Assembly (NCBI RefSeq): GCF_018406605.1
Contig: NZ_AP024545.1
Span: 1,364,001-1,428,000 of the forward strand
DNA length: 64,000 bases
From: Noviluteimonas caseinilytica
Lineage (GTDB): Bacteria; Pseudomonadota; Gammaproteobacteria; Xanthomonadales; Xanthomonadaceae
Direction: 5' to 3'
A program made the translations under genes and the position numbers. The notes beneath the pieces were generated by a model. That model saw nothing but the letters and a program-made list of their open reading frames with translations, was not told the origin of the DNA and made no database searches. The first letter of the stretch is position 1. The number at the start of each line of letters is the position of its first letter. Of the stretch, positions 34,313 through 41,651 are shown one piece after another.

Positions 34313-35332
34313 ATGCTCACCGCCCGCGACTATCGCCCGCCGCGTTCGCTGTACAGCCCGCACCTGCAATCGGTGCTGGGCTCCAGCGCGTTGCGCCGCC
34401 GGCGCGGCCGGAGCGCCATGGCCGCCAGCGGCGCCGTCACCACCGCGCACATCATCGACGCCGGCGACGGCGTGCGCCTGCAGGGCCTGCATTCGGCGAT
34501 GCCCGGCGTCACGCCGCGCGCGCTCGCGCTGCTGCTGCACGGCTGGGAAGGCAGCGCCGAATCCAGCTACATGCAATTGACCGCCGCGCGGTTGCTCGCG
34601 CGCGGGTTCGAAGTGTTCCGGCTCAACTTCCGCGACCACGGCGACACGCACCATCTCAACGAAGGCCTCTTCCATTCCAACCGCATCGACGAAGTCGTGC
34701 ACGCGGCCGCGGAAATCGCGCACCGCTATGCCACGCGCCCGATGGTGGTGGCGGGGTATTCGCTCGGCGGGAACTTCGCGCTGCGCATCGCCCTGCGCGC
34801 GCAGGCTGCCGGCATTCCGCTCGTGCACGTCGCGGCGGTGTGCCCGGTGCTGGATCCGGCGCGCACGATGGACAACATGGAACGCGGCCTGCCGCTGTAC
34901 ATGTGGTACTTCGAACGCAAGTGGCGCGAATCGCTGGCGCGCAAGCGCAAGCTGTTCCCGCAGCACCACGATTTCGACGACCAGGTACTCGGCCTGCGCA
35001 TGCGGCCGCTCACGCAGTGGATGGTGGAGCGGCACACGCAGTTCGGTTCGCTCGACGGCTATTTCCAGGGTTATTCGATCGCGGGCGATCGCCTGGCGTC
35101 GCTGTCGGTGCCGGCGAGCATCCTGATGTCGGAAGACGATCCGGTCATTCCCGTCGACGAATTCCGCCAGCTCGCGTTGCCCGCGCACGCGCACCTGGAC
35201 ATCGCACCGCACGGCGGCCACTGCGGCTTCCTCGAGAACTGGCGCGGCGACGGCTTCGCCGAACGCTGGGTCGCCGAACGACTGGACGCCGCCGTCGACC
35301 TGTCCGTGGCAACATCGCCCGCCCTGGCCTGA
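34313..35332 (+). CDS. YheT-family alpha/beta hydrolase
   Basis: A 339-residue hydrolase of the YheT/EMB8 group. The nucleophile is Ser150 in GYSLGGN, the acid lies in SEDDPVIP, and the base is the His of PHGGHCGF; the oxyanion segment is LLLHGWEGS. The N-terminus (RPPRSLYSPHLQSVLGS) is the family signature. It probably acts on lipid or ester substrates; the physiological one is unknown. It has its own promoter-like box and sits between lipid-related genes. Confidence 0.88.
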   Translation: MLTARDYRPPRSLYSPHLQSVLGSSALRRRRGRSAMAASGAVTTAHIIDAGDGVRLQGLHSAMPGVTPRALALLLHGWEGSAESSYMQLTAARLLARGFEVFRLNFRDHGDTHHLNEGLFHSNRIDEVVHAAAEIAHRYATRPMVVAGYSLGGNFALRIALRAQAAGIPLVHVAAVCPVLDPARTMDNMERGLPLYMWYFERKWRESLARKRKLFPQHHDFDDQVLGLRMRPLTQWMVERHTQFGSLDGYFQGYSIAGDRLASLSVPASILMSEDDPVIPVDEFRQLALPAHAHLDIAPHGGHCGFLENWRGDGFAERWVAERLDAAVDLSVATSPALA

Positions 35333-35343
35333 GAGGAACGCGC

Positions 35344-35958
35344 ATGCGCATCTGGAGCGAGAGTTTCGAACACCGCGGGCCCATCCCCGCCGAGTTCGCG
35401 ATGGGCACGCCGGACGGCTTCGGCGGCAATCGCAATCCGCACCTGGCGTGGGACGACGCGCCGGCCGACACGCAATCCTTCGTGCTGCTGTGCATCGACA
35501 CCGACGCGCCGACCGATCCGTCGACCGTGGGCCGCGACGACCTGCAGATTCCCGTCGAGCAACCGCGCGCGGACTTCGTGCACTGGGCGATGGTGGACAT
35601 TCCCGCCAACGTGCATGCGATCGCGGCCGGCAGCTGCAGCGACGGCGTGACCAAGCACGGCAAGCAGTCGCCGCCGTGCCCGCCCGGCGCGCGCCAGGGC
35701 TTGAACGATTACACCGGCTGGTTCGCGGGCGATGCCGACATGCGCGGCCAGTGGCGCGGTTACGACGGTCCGTATCCGCCGGCCAACGACCTGCGCGTGC
35801 ATCGCTACTTCTTCCGCCTGTTCGCGCTGCGCGTGCCGAAGCTCGACGTCCCGGAGGATTTCACCGCCGCCGATGTCTTCCATGCGCTCCAGCCGCACGA
35901 AATCACCGAGGCCGCGATCTACGGCACGTACACGCTCAATCCGCAGGTCAAGGGTTGA
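35344..35958 (+). CDS. PEBP family protein (YbhB/YbcL-type)
   Basis: A 204-residue phosphatidylethanolamine-binding/Raf-kinase-inhibitor-like protein. The family core is visible in NPHLAWDDAPADTQSFVLLC, DTDAPT, FVHWAMVDIP and YDGPYPP, which build the anion-binding pocket. There is no signal peptide, so it is cytosolic like E. coli YbhB. Its molecular role is unknown. The stop overlaps the TTG start of the downstream SDR (TTGA). Confidence 0.88.
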   Translation: MRIWSESFEHRGPIPAEFAMGTPDGFGGNRNPHLAWDDAPADTQSFVLLCIDTDAPTDPSTVGRDDLQIPVEQPRADFVHWAMVDIPANVHAIAAGSCSDGVTKHGKQSPPCPPGARQGLNDYTGWFAGDADMRGQWRGYDGPYPPANDLRVHRYFFRLFALRVPKLDVPEDFTAADVFHALQPHEITEAAIYGTYTLNPQVKG

Positions 35959-36716
35959 GCGCGCGCGTTGCGATCGTCACCGGCGCCAGTCGCGGCATCG
36001 GCGCGGCGATCGCACGGGCGCTCGCGGAAGACGGGTGCCACGTGGTGGCGGCCGCGCGTTCGGATGACGCCTTGCGTGGCGTGGTCGAGGCGTTCTCGGT
36101 GCGCGGATTGGCCGTGCCGTGCGATCTCGCGGCGCCGGAGGCGGCGACGCAACTGGTCGACGCCGCGATGCAGGCCTTCGGTCGCATCGATGTGGTGGTG
36201 AACAACGCCGGCGCGACGCCGCGCGGGGATTTCCTCGCGTTCGACGATGCGGCGTGGGAGGCGGGTTTCGCGCTCAAGTTCTTCGGCGCCGTGCGTTTGT
36301 GTCGCGCTGCGTGGCCGCAGCTGGTCGCGCAACAGGGCTGCATCGTGAACATCGCTGGCATCGGCGGGCGCACGGGCAACGCGGACTTCACCATCGGCGG
36401 CAGCGTCAACGCAGCGCTGCTCAACCTGACGAAGGCGCTGGCCGATCGGGGCGTACGCGACGGCGTGCGCGTCAACGCGGTGAATCCGAGCAGCATCGCA
36501 ACGGAACGCACGCAGGTGCGCATCGACAAGCTGGCGGCGGAACGCGGCATCGCGCCGGACGCCGCGTCGTCCGAACTCGCGCGCGACCTGCGCGTCGCAC
36601 GCTTCGGCACGCCGGCGGAAATCGCGTCCGTCGTGGCGTTCCTCGCCTCGGATCGCGCCAGCTACATGCAGGGCGCAATCGTCGACGTCGACGGCGGGCA
36701 GACCCGCACGCTGTAG
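35955..36716 (+). CDS. Atypical short-chain dehydrogenase/reductase lacking catalytic residues
   Basis: A 253-residue SDR-fold protein. The cofactor motif TGASRGIG (9-16) and NNAG (83-86) are intact. The catalytic residues are not: where Ser, Tyr and Lys should stand there are Gly135, Gly148 and Asn152 (segment GGSVNAALLNL in place of YxxxK). It still ends with the usual DVDGG. It may bind NAD(P)H without classical catalysis or use other residues. The TTG start overlaps the PEBP stop and has AAGG just before it. It ends one base from the convergent uppP. Confidence 0.82.
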   Translation: MSARVAIVTGASRGIGAAIARALAEDGCHVVAAARSDDALRGVVEAFSVRGLAVPCDLAAPEAATQLVDAAMQAFGRIDVVVNNAGATPRGDFLAFDDAAWEAGFALKFFGAVRLCRAAWPQLVAQQGCIVNIAGIGGRTGNADFTIGGSVNAALLNLTKALADRGVRDGVRVNAVNPSSIATERTQVRIDKLAAERGIAPDAASSELARDLRVARFGTPAEIASVVAFLASDRASYMQGAIVDVDGGQTRTL

Positions 36717-36717
36717 A

Positions 36718-37548
36718 TCAGCGCGCGGGCACCAGCAGCAGCAACGCCGCGCCCACCACGAAGCGATACACCGCGAACGCCGTGAAGCGGTGCGTCTGGA
36801 TGTAGCGCAGCAGCCACTTCACCGCGATGAAGGCGGTGACCGCGGAGGCGACGAAGGCCACCGCGAGCGCGTTCCAGTCTTCGCCCGCCAGGCCGCCTTC
36901 GCGCGCGACGTGCAGCAGTTCGTAGCCGGTGGCCGCGAACATCGTCGGGATGCCGACCAGGAACGCGAATTCCGTCGCCGCCGCGCGGCTGGTCACGCCG
37001 AACAGCAGCGCGACGAAGATCGTCGCCGCCGAGCGCGACGTGCCGGGGAAGACGCCCGCAACGACCTGCGCCACGCCGACCAGGATCGCGACGGTCCACG
37101 TGATGTTGGAACGTTCGCCCAGCACCACCGCGCGCTTGGCCGCGAAGTGCTCCGCGAGCAGCATCCACGCCGCGCCCAGCACCAGCGCCCACGCCACCGG
37201 CGCCACGTCTTCCGGCAACTCGAAGCCGAGCTTCTTCACCACCAGGCCGAGCACCGCGGTCACGCCGAATGCGACGGCCAGCTTGAACGCGTAATCGCGC
37301 GGCGCCTGTCCGTGCACCGGTGCGGCCTGCGCCGGATGCAGGAAGCTGTCGGCGAGTTGCCACAAACGCTGCCGGTAGATCACCACCACCGCGAGGATCG
37401 CGCCGGCCTGGATCGCGATGTTGAACAGGTCGCTGCGATGCCCGAGCCAGCGCTCGGCGATGAGCAGGTGACCGGTGCTGGAGATCGGCAGGAATTCGGT
37501 GATGCCTTCGATGATGCCGAGCAGCAGCGCGGCCAGGAGATCGGTCAT
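36718..37548 (-). CDS. uppP: Undecaprenyl-diphosphatase UppP
   Basis: A 276-residue integral membrane phosphatase (BacA family) that recycles the C55 carrier lipid for peptidoglycan and O-antigen synthesis. Signature motifs are EFLPISSTGHL near residue 18-28, with the catalytic Glu, and PGTSRSAATI in the middle. About eight hydrophobic segments. Length matches E. coli UppP (273). It follows the RES toxin gene by 49 bases on the same strand. Confidence 0.97.
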   Translation of the reverse strand: MTDLLAALLLGIIEGITEFLPISSTGHLLIAERWLGHRSDLFNIAIQAGAILAVVVIYRQRLWQLADSFLHPAQAAPVHGQAPRDYAFKLAVAFGVTAVLGLVVKKLGFELPEDVAPVAWALVLGAAWMLLAEHFAAKRAVVLGERSNITWTVAILVGVAQVVAGVFPGTSRSAATIFVALLFGVTSRAAATEFAFLVGIPTMFAATGYELLHVAREGGLAGEDWNALAVAFVASAVTAFIAVKWLLRYIQTHRFTAFAVYRFVVGAALLLLVPAR

Positions 37549-37597
37549 TGGGGATTCGCGGAAGAGGGAAGGGACGGCAACGCCGGATGGTCGCGTT

Positions 37598-38308
37598 TCA
37601 TGATGGCGGCGTCCATGTCCACGCTTCGCGATCCCGCTTCCATTGCGCCTGCGTGCGCGTCACGCGGAGCCACCAGGTCTGTTCGCCCGGTTCCGGCCGT
37701 GGCGCATCGAAGCCTGCGGGCGTGAGCAGGGCGACGCACCAGGCCGGCGTCGGATCGCGCACCGAGCGATACAGGAGCGCGCCCACGCCGGCGTCGCGAG
37801 CGATGCGGGCGAAGGCCTGGGTGGGCGCGTAGTCGACCGGATGCGTCCATGCCGCGGCGTCGCGATCGAAGGGCGCGCGCTGCAGGTCGATCGCCTCGGT
37901 GCGCAGGCGCGTGGCGAAGGCGGTGAAGGCGAGCGGGGCGAGGCCGTCCAGCGCGGGCGCGTCCATCAGGAAGCGCCAGCGCCAGTAGCCCATTTCCATG
38001 CAGGCGGTGCGCACGCCCTGCGCGCCGTAGAAGACGCCGGGATCGTCGCGATCGCGGAAGCGCGAGCCGCCGCGCCGCGGCGAATACCGGAAGGGCGTGG
38101 CGAGCAGGTAATGCAGGTGCGCGGTGCCCGCGGGCGCGCGGGGCTTGGACGCGTCGATCAAGGTTTCGAGCAGCGCCTGCTCGTCCGCATCGTCCACGAG
38201 CTTCATCGTGCTCGCGACGTGCTGCGCCTCGACCATCCGCCACGCGCGGCCCTTCCAGGGCCGACGCTCAGATGCGACCGCGGTGGTGGTCCAGGTAGTC
38301 GACGACAC
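37598..38308 (-). CDS. RES-domain toxin
   Basis: A 236-residue RES-family toxin of the RES-Xre type II systems, known to deplete NAD+ through phosphorolysis or ADP-ribosyl transfer. The family pattern is clear: WRMVEAQHVASTMKLVD, HYLLATPFRYSPRRGGSRFR, GVFYGAQGVRTACMEMGYW and a late YRSVRDP. Active-site candidates Arg74, Tyr94 and Glu105 are kept. The start MSSTTW matches the family N-terminus and makes the gene overlap the antitoxin by 41 bases, implying coupled translation. It lies directly upstream of uppP. Confidence 0.88.
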   Translation of the reverse strand: MSSTTWTTTAVASERRPWKGRAWRMVEAQHVASTMKLVDDADEQALLETLIDASKPRAPAGTAHLHYLLATPFRYSPRRGGSRFRDRDDPGVFYGAQGVRTACMEMGYWRWRFLMDAPALDGLAPLAFTAFATRLRTEAIDLQRAPFDRDAAAWTHPVDYAPTQAFARIARDAGVGALLYRSVRDPTPAWCVALLTPAGFDAPRPEPGEQTWWLRVTRTQAQWKRDREAWTWTPPS

Positions 38309-38654
38309 GCACGAGTCCTTGCAGGTCGGTGATCAGGGCGGCGGGGGCGGCGCCGAGCGCGAGGTTGTCGCCGCGCAACCATGCGCGGGCGGCCTCGGTG
38401 GTGCCGACGATGGAATCGAGCGAACGGAACAGGCGCACGAACAGCAGCGCGAGCTCCCATTCCTTGCGGCCGGCCTTGAGCGGGTAATCGCCGGCGACCA
38501 GGCGACTCACCGTGGCGGTGCTGAGCCCGAGCACCCCGGCGAGGGTGTCCTGCGTGACCCCGAGCTGCGCGGCTGCGCGCACCACGGCCTTGCCCAGCAC
38601 CGCGGCCTGGGTGGTGGCGGCCCCGGGAACCTGCTGCAGCGATCGACGTGCCAT
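38268..38654 (-). CDS. Xre/MbcA/ParS-type antitoxin
   Basis: A 128-residue antitoxin. A helix-turn-helix (about 34-53, TQDTLAGVLGLSTATVSRLV) is followed by the DUF2384-type toxin-binding region ending in LVRVVDYLDHHRGRI. It should neutralise the RES toxin and repress the operon. AAGGAGG lies six bases before the ATG. Two palindromes in its promoter are probable operators. Confidence 0.88.
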   Translation of the reverse strand: MARRSLQQVPGAATTQAAVLGKAVVRAAAQLGVTQDTLAGVLGLSTATVSRLVAGDYPLKAGRKEWELALLFVRLFRSLDSIVGTTEAARAWLRGDNLALGAAPAALITDLQGLVRVVDYLDHHRGRI

Positions 38655-38665
38655 GGCGTCCCTCC

Positions 38666-38705
38666 TTCCATGGAAATCGTACCCGCAATTCGTTTCCGTG
38701 GAAAC
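38666..38705 (-). promoter_or_regulatory. RES-Xre promoter with two palindromic operators
   Basis: The palindromes TTCCATGGAA (38666-38675) and GTTTCCGTGGAAAC (38692-38705) share the core TTCC-N2-GGAA; their centres are 28 bases apart. Between them the minus strand reads TACGAT (38681-38676), a possible -10, with TTTCCA (38704-38699) 17 bases upstream as -35. The first palindrome would cover the transcription start and touch the ribosome site. This is the expected layout of an autorepressed toxin-antitoxin promoter. Confidence 0.6.
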
Positions 38706-38737
38706 ACCTGGCAGAACGGGCTGCGCCGCTGGCGGCG

Positions 38738-38784
38738 CAACCACGCTGGTGCGAACTGGAACCGGCGCCGCACCAATCCGGTGC
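38738..38784 (+). promoter_or_regulatory. Tandem NtrC-binding sites upstream of glnA
   Basis: GCACCAATCCGGTGC (38770-38784) is a perfect GCACC-N5-GGTGC site; CAACCACGCTGGTGC (38738-38752) matches eight of ten half-site bases. The centres are 32 bases apart, as in the enteric glnA enhancer, and lie about 96 and 128 bases before the predicted start of transcription. Confidence 0.7.
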
Positions 38785-38845
38785 AGCGATGCCGATCGAG
38801 ATCGCGTGCTGCGTTGCGAATCAATGGGTTGCACCACGGCCGTCC

Positions 38846-38862
38846 TTGGCATGCGCCTTGCT
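38846..38862 (+). promoter_or_regulatory. Sigma-54 promoter of glnA
   Basis: TTGGCATGCGCCTTGCT fits the -24/-12 consensus: GG at 38848-38849 and GC at 38860-38861 with exactly ten bases between. Transcription would start near 38873, giving a leader of about 63 nt. Confidence 0.8.
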
Positions 38863-38935
38863 GCTATGACTGACGTTGCGATCCGGGTCGTCCCGGCCCT
38901 CGATTTCCGCCCCATCTCACCCATCGGAGCCCGCC

Positions 38936-40345
38936 ATGTCTTTGGAACACGTCGAGAAACTCATCAAGGACCACAAGGTTGAATTCGTCGACCTGCGTTT
39001 CGCCGACATGCGCGGCGTGCAGCACCACGTGACCTTCCCGAAGTCGATCGTCGACGCCTCGCTGTTCGAGGACGGCAAGATGTTCGACGGCAGCTCGATC
39101 AGCGGCTGGAAGGGCATCAACGAATCCGACATGGTGCTGCTGCCGGATCCGACCACCGCGTTCCTGGATCCCTTCACCGCCGACCCGACGCTGGTCCTGA
39201 CCTGCGACATCCTCGACCCGGCCACCATGCAGGCCTACTCGCGCGACCCGCGCGGCATCGCCAAGCGCGCCGAAGCCTTCCTCAAGTCCAGCGGCATCGC
39301 CGACCAGGCGTTCTTCGGCCCGGAACCGGAATTCTTCATCTTCGACAGCGTCCGCTTCGCGAACGACATGGGCCACACCTTCTTCCACATCGATTCGGAA
39401 GAAGCGCACTGGAACTCCGGCCGCGAATACGAAGGCGGCAACACCGGTTACCGCCCGATGGTGAAGGGCGGCTACTTCCCCGTCGCGCCGCTGGACACGC
39501 TGCACGACATCCGCGCCGAGATGTGCAAGACGCTCGAGCAGGTGGGCATCGAAGTCGAAGTGCACCACCACGAAGTGGCCAACGCCGGCCAGTGCGAGAT
39601 CGGTACCAAGTTCAACTCGATGGTGAAGAAGGCCGACGAACTGCTGACGATGAAGTACGTCATCAAGCAGGTCGCGCACCGCAACGGCAAGACGGCGACC
39701 TTCATGCCCAAGCCCATCGTCGGCGACAACGGCAGCGGCATGCACGTGCACCAGTCGCTCGCCAAGGGCGGCGTCAACCTGTTCTCCGGCGACGGCTACG
39801 GCGGCCTGTCGCAGATGGCGCTGTGGTACATCGGCGGCATCTTCAAGCACGCGCGCGCGATCAACGGGTTCGCCAATTCGACGACCAACTCGTACAAGCG
39901 CCTGGTGCCGGGCTTCGAAGCCCCGGTGATGCTGGCGTACTCGGCGCGCAATCGTTCGGCGTCTTGCCGCATCCCGTACGTGGCCAACCCGAAGGCGCGC
40001 CGCATCGAGATCCGCTTCCCCGATCCGATGAACTCCGGCTACCTGATCTTCGCCGCGCTGATGATGGCCGGCCTGGACGGCATCAAGAACCAGATCGACC
40101 CGGGCGCGCCGAGCGACAAGGACCTGTACGACCTGCCGCCGGAAGAAGAGAAGAACATCCCCACCGTCTGCCATTCGCTCGACCAGGCGCTGGAAGCGCT
40201 CGACAAGGATCGCGACTTCCTCAAGGCCGGCGGCGTGTTCACCGACGACTTCATCGATGCGTACATCGGCCTGAAGATGCAGGAAGTGACGCGCTTCCGT
40301 GCGGCCACGCATCCGCTGGAGTACCAGCTGTACTACACGCTGTAA
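38936..40345 (+). CDS. glnA: Glutamine synthetase type I
   Basis: Dodecameric ATP-dependent ammonia-assimilating enzyme, 469 residues, identical in length to E. coli GlnA. Signatures present: FDGSSISGW, KPIVGDNGSGMHVHQS (ATP site) and the adenylylation loop with Tyr398 in DLYDLPPEE, so it is likely regulated by GlnE-type adenylylation. Expression is predicted from a sigma-54 promoter with two NtrC sites. It is followed after 72 bases by amtB. Confidence 0.98.
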   Translation: MSLEHVEKLIKDHKVEFVDLRFADMRGVQHHVTFPKSIVDASLFEDGKMFDGSSISGWKGINESDMVLLPDPTTAFLDPFTADPTLVLTCDILDPATMQAYSRDPRGIAKRAEAFLKSSGIADQAFFGPEPEFFIFDSVRFANDMGHTFFHIDSEEAHWNSGREYEGGNTGYRPMVKGGYFPVAPLDTLHDIRAEMCKTLEQVGIEVEVHHHEVANAGQCEIGTKFNSMVKKADELLTMKYVIKQVAHRNGKTATFMPKPIVGDNGSGMHVHQSLAKGGVNLFSGDGYGGLSQMALWYIGGIFKHARAINGFANSTTNSYKRLVPGFEAPVMLAYSARNRSASCRIPYVANPKARRIEIRFPDPMNSGYLIFAALMMAGLDGIKNQIDPGAPSDKDLYDLPPEEEKNIPTVCHSLDQALEALDKDRDFLKAGGVFTDDFIDAYIGLKMQEVTRFRAATHPLEYQLYYTL

Positions 40346-40359
40346 GCGTTACCGCGGGA

Positions 40360-40397
40360 CCCCACCCCAAACCCTTCCCCTGCACGCAGGGGAGGGG
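40360..40397. repeat. GC-rich palindromic repeat, copy 1
   Basis: Between glnA and amtB. The arms CCCTTCCCCTGC (40372-40383) and GCAGGGGAGGGG (40386-40397) pair with one mismatch and a 2-base loop, preceded by CCCCACCCCAAACCC. The same unit occurs at 62414-62454 and 62888-62927. In a transcript it could act as an attenuating hairpin between glnA and amtB. Confidence 0.75.
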
Positions 40398-40417
40398 CTT
40401 CGCGAACGGGAGACGGC

Positions 40418-41647
40418 ATGGTCGACAAGGGCGACACCGCGTGGATGCTGGTTTCCACCGTCCTCGTGATGCTGATGATCGTCCCCGGCCTCGCGCTGTT
40501 CTACGGCGGCCTCGTCCGCGCGAAGAACATCCTCTCGGTGTTGATGCAGGTGCTCGTCGTCGCCTCGCTCGCGATCGTGCTGTGGGTGGTGTACGGCTAC
40601 TCGCTCGCCTTCGAAGGCGGCAGCGCGTGGATCGGGGGCTTCGGCAAGTTGATGCTGTACGGCATCGGGCCGACGTCCACCATCGCCACGTTCACGCCGG
40701 GCGTGCGCATTCCCGAACTGGCCTACGTCGCGTTCCAGGGCGCGTTCGCCGCCATCAGTTGCGCGCTGGTCGTCGGCGCGATCGCCGAACGCGCGAAGTT
40801 CGCCGCGGTGCTGCTGTTCGCCGCGCTCTGGTTCACCTTCGCCTATCTCCCGCTCGCGCACATGGTGTGGGCGTCCGATGGATTGCTGTTCCGCATGGGC
40901 GCGCTGGATTTCGCGGGTGGCACCGTGGTGCACATCAACGCGGGGGTCGCGGGCCTGGTCGGTGCGTACATGCTCGGGCCGCGCGTCGGCTTCGGGCGCG
41001 AGCGTTTGTCGCCGCACAACCTGCCGCTCACGTTCACCGGCGCAGCGATGCTGTGGGTCGGCTGGTTCGGCTTCAACGCGGGCTCGGCGCTGGAAGCCAA
41101 CGGCGTCGCGGCGCTCGCGTTCCTCAACACCCTGGTGGCCGCGGCAGCCGCGGTGCTCGCGTGGAGCACCGTGGAAGCCACGCTGCGCGGGCGCGCGTCG
41201 ATGCTGGGCGCGGCGTCGGGTGCGGTGTCCGGCCTCGTGGCGATCACGCCCGCATGCGGCACGGTGGGCATCGGGGGCGCGCTGGTCATCGGCGCGCTTG
41301 GCGGCGCGGCGGGGTTCTGGGGCGTCAATGCGTTGAAGCGTTACCTGCGCGCGGACGACTCACTCGACGTGTTCGGCATCCACGGCGTGTGCGGCATCGT
41401 CGGCGCGCTGTCGACCGGCGTGTTCACTGCGCCCGCGCTGGGCGGTGCGGGCAGCCGCGACTTCTCGATCGCGCACCAGCTGGGCGTGCAGGCCGTCGGC
41501 GTCGTGATCACCATCGCCTGGTCCGGCGTGGTCGCGCTGCTGGCCTTCCAGGTCGCACGCCGCCTGCGCGGCCTGCGCGTGGACCACGACGCGGAACGCG
41601 AAGGCCTGGACATCAGCGCGCACGGTGAGTCGGCGTACGAAATCTGA
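40418..41647 (+). CDS. amtB: Ammonium transporter AmtB
   Basis: A 409-residue trimeric ammonium channel of the inner membrane with about 11 membrane segments. The twin pore histidines are seen in GGTVVHINAGVAGL and FGIHGVCGIVGALS; the Phe gate region and PLAHMVW are present. It starts directly with a membrane segment and has no cleavable signal peptide. No glnK/P-II gene lies between glnA and amtB or directly after it, unlike the common glnK-amtB pairing. Confidence 0.96.
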   Translation: MVDKGDTAWMLVSTVLVMLMIVPGLALFYGGLVRAKNILSVLMQVLVVASLAIVLWVVYGYSLAFEGGSAWIGGFGKLMLYGIGPTSTIATFTPGVRIPELAYVAFQGAFAAISCALVVGAIAERAKFAAVLLFAALWFTFAYLPLAHMVWASDGLLFRMGALDFAGGTVVHINAGVAGLVGAYMLGPRVGFGRERLSPHNLPLTFTGAAMLWVGWFGFNAGSALEANGVAALAFLNTLVAAAAAVLAWSTVEATLRGRASMLGAASGAVSGLVAITPACGTVGIGGALVIGALGGAAGFWGVNALKRYLRADDSLDVFGIHGVCGIVGALSTGVFTAPALGGAGSRDFSIAHQLGVQAVGVVITIAWSGVVALLAFQVARRLRGLRVDHDAEREGLDISAHGESAYEI

Positions 41648-41651
41648 CGCC

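Noticed and set aside
37598..38654. Treating the RES-Xre pair as part of a genomic island
   Set aside because: Flanking genes are core (uppP, glnA), composition is like the surroundings, and no integrase, tRNA or direct repeats are seen.
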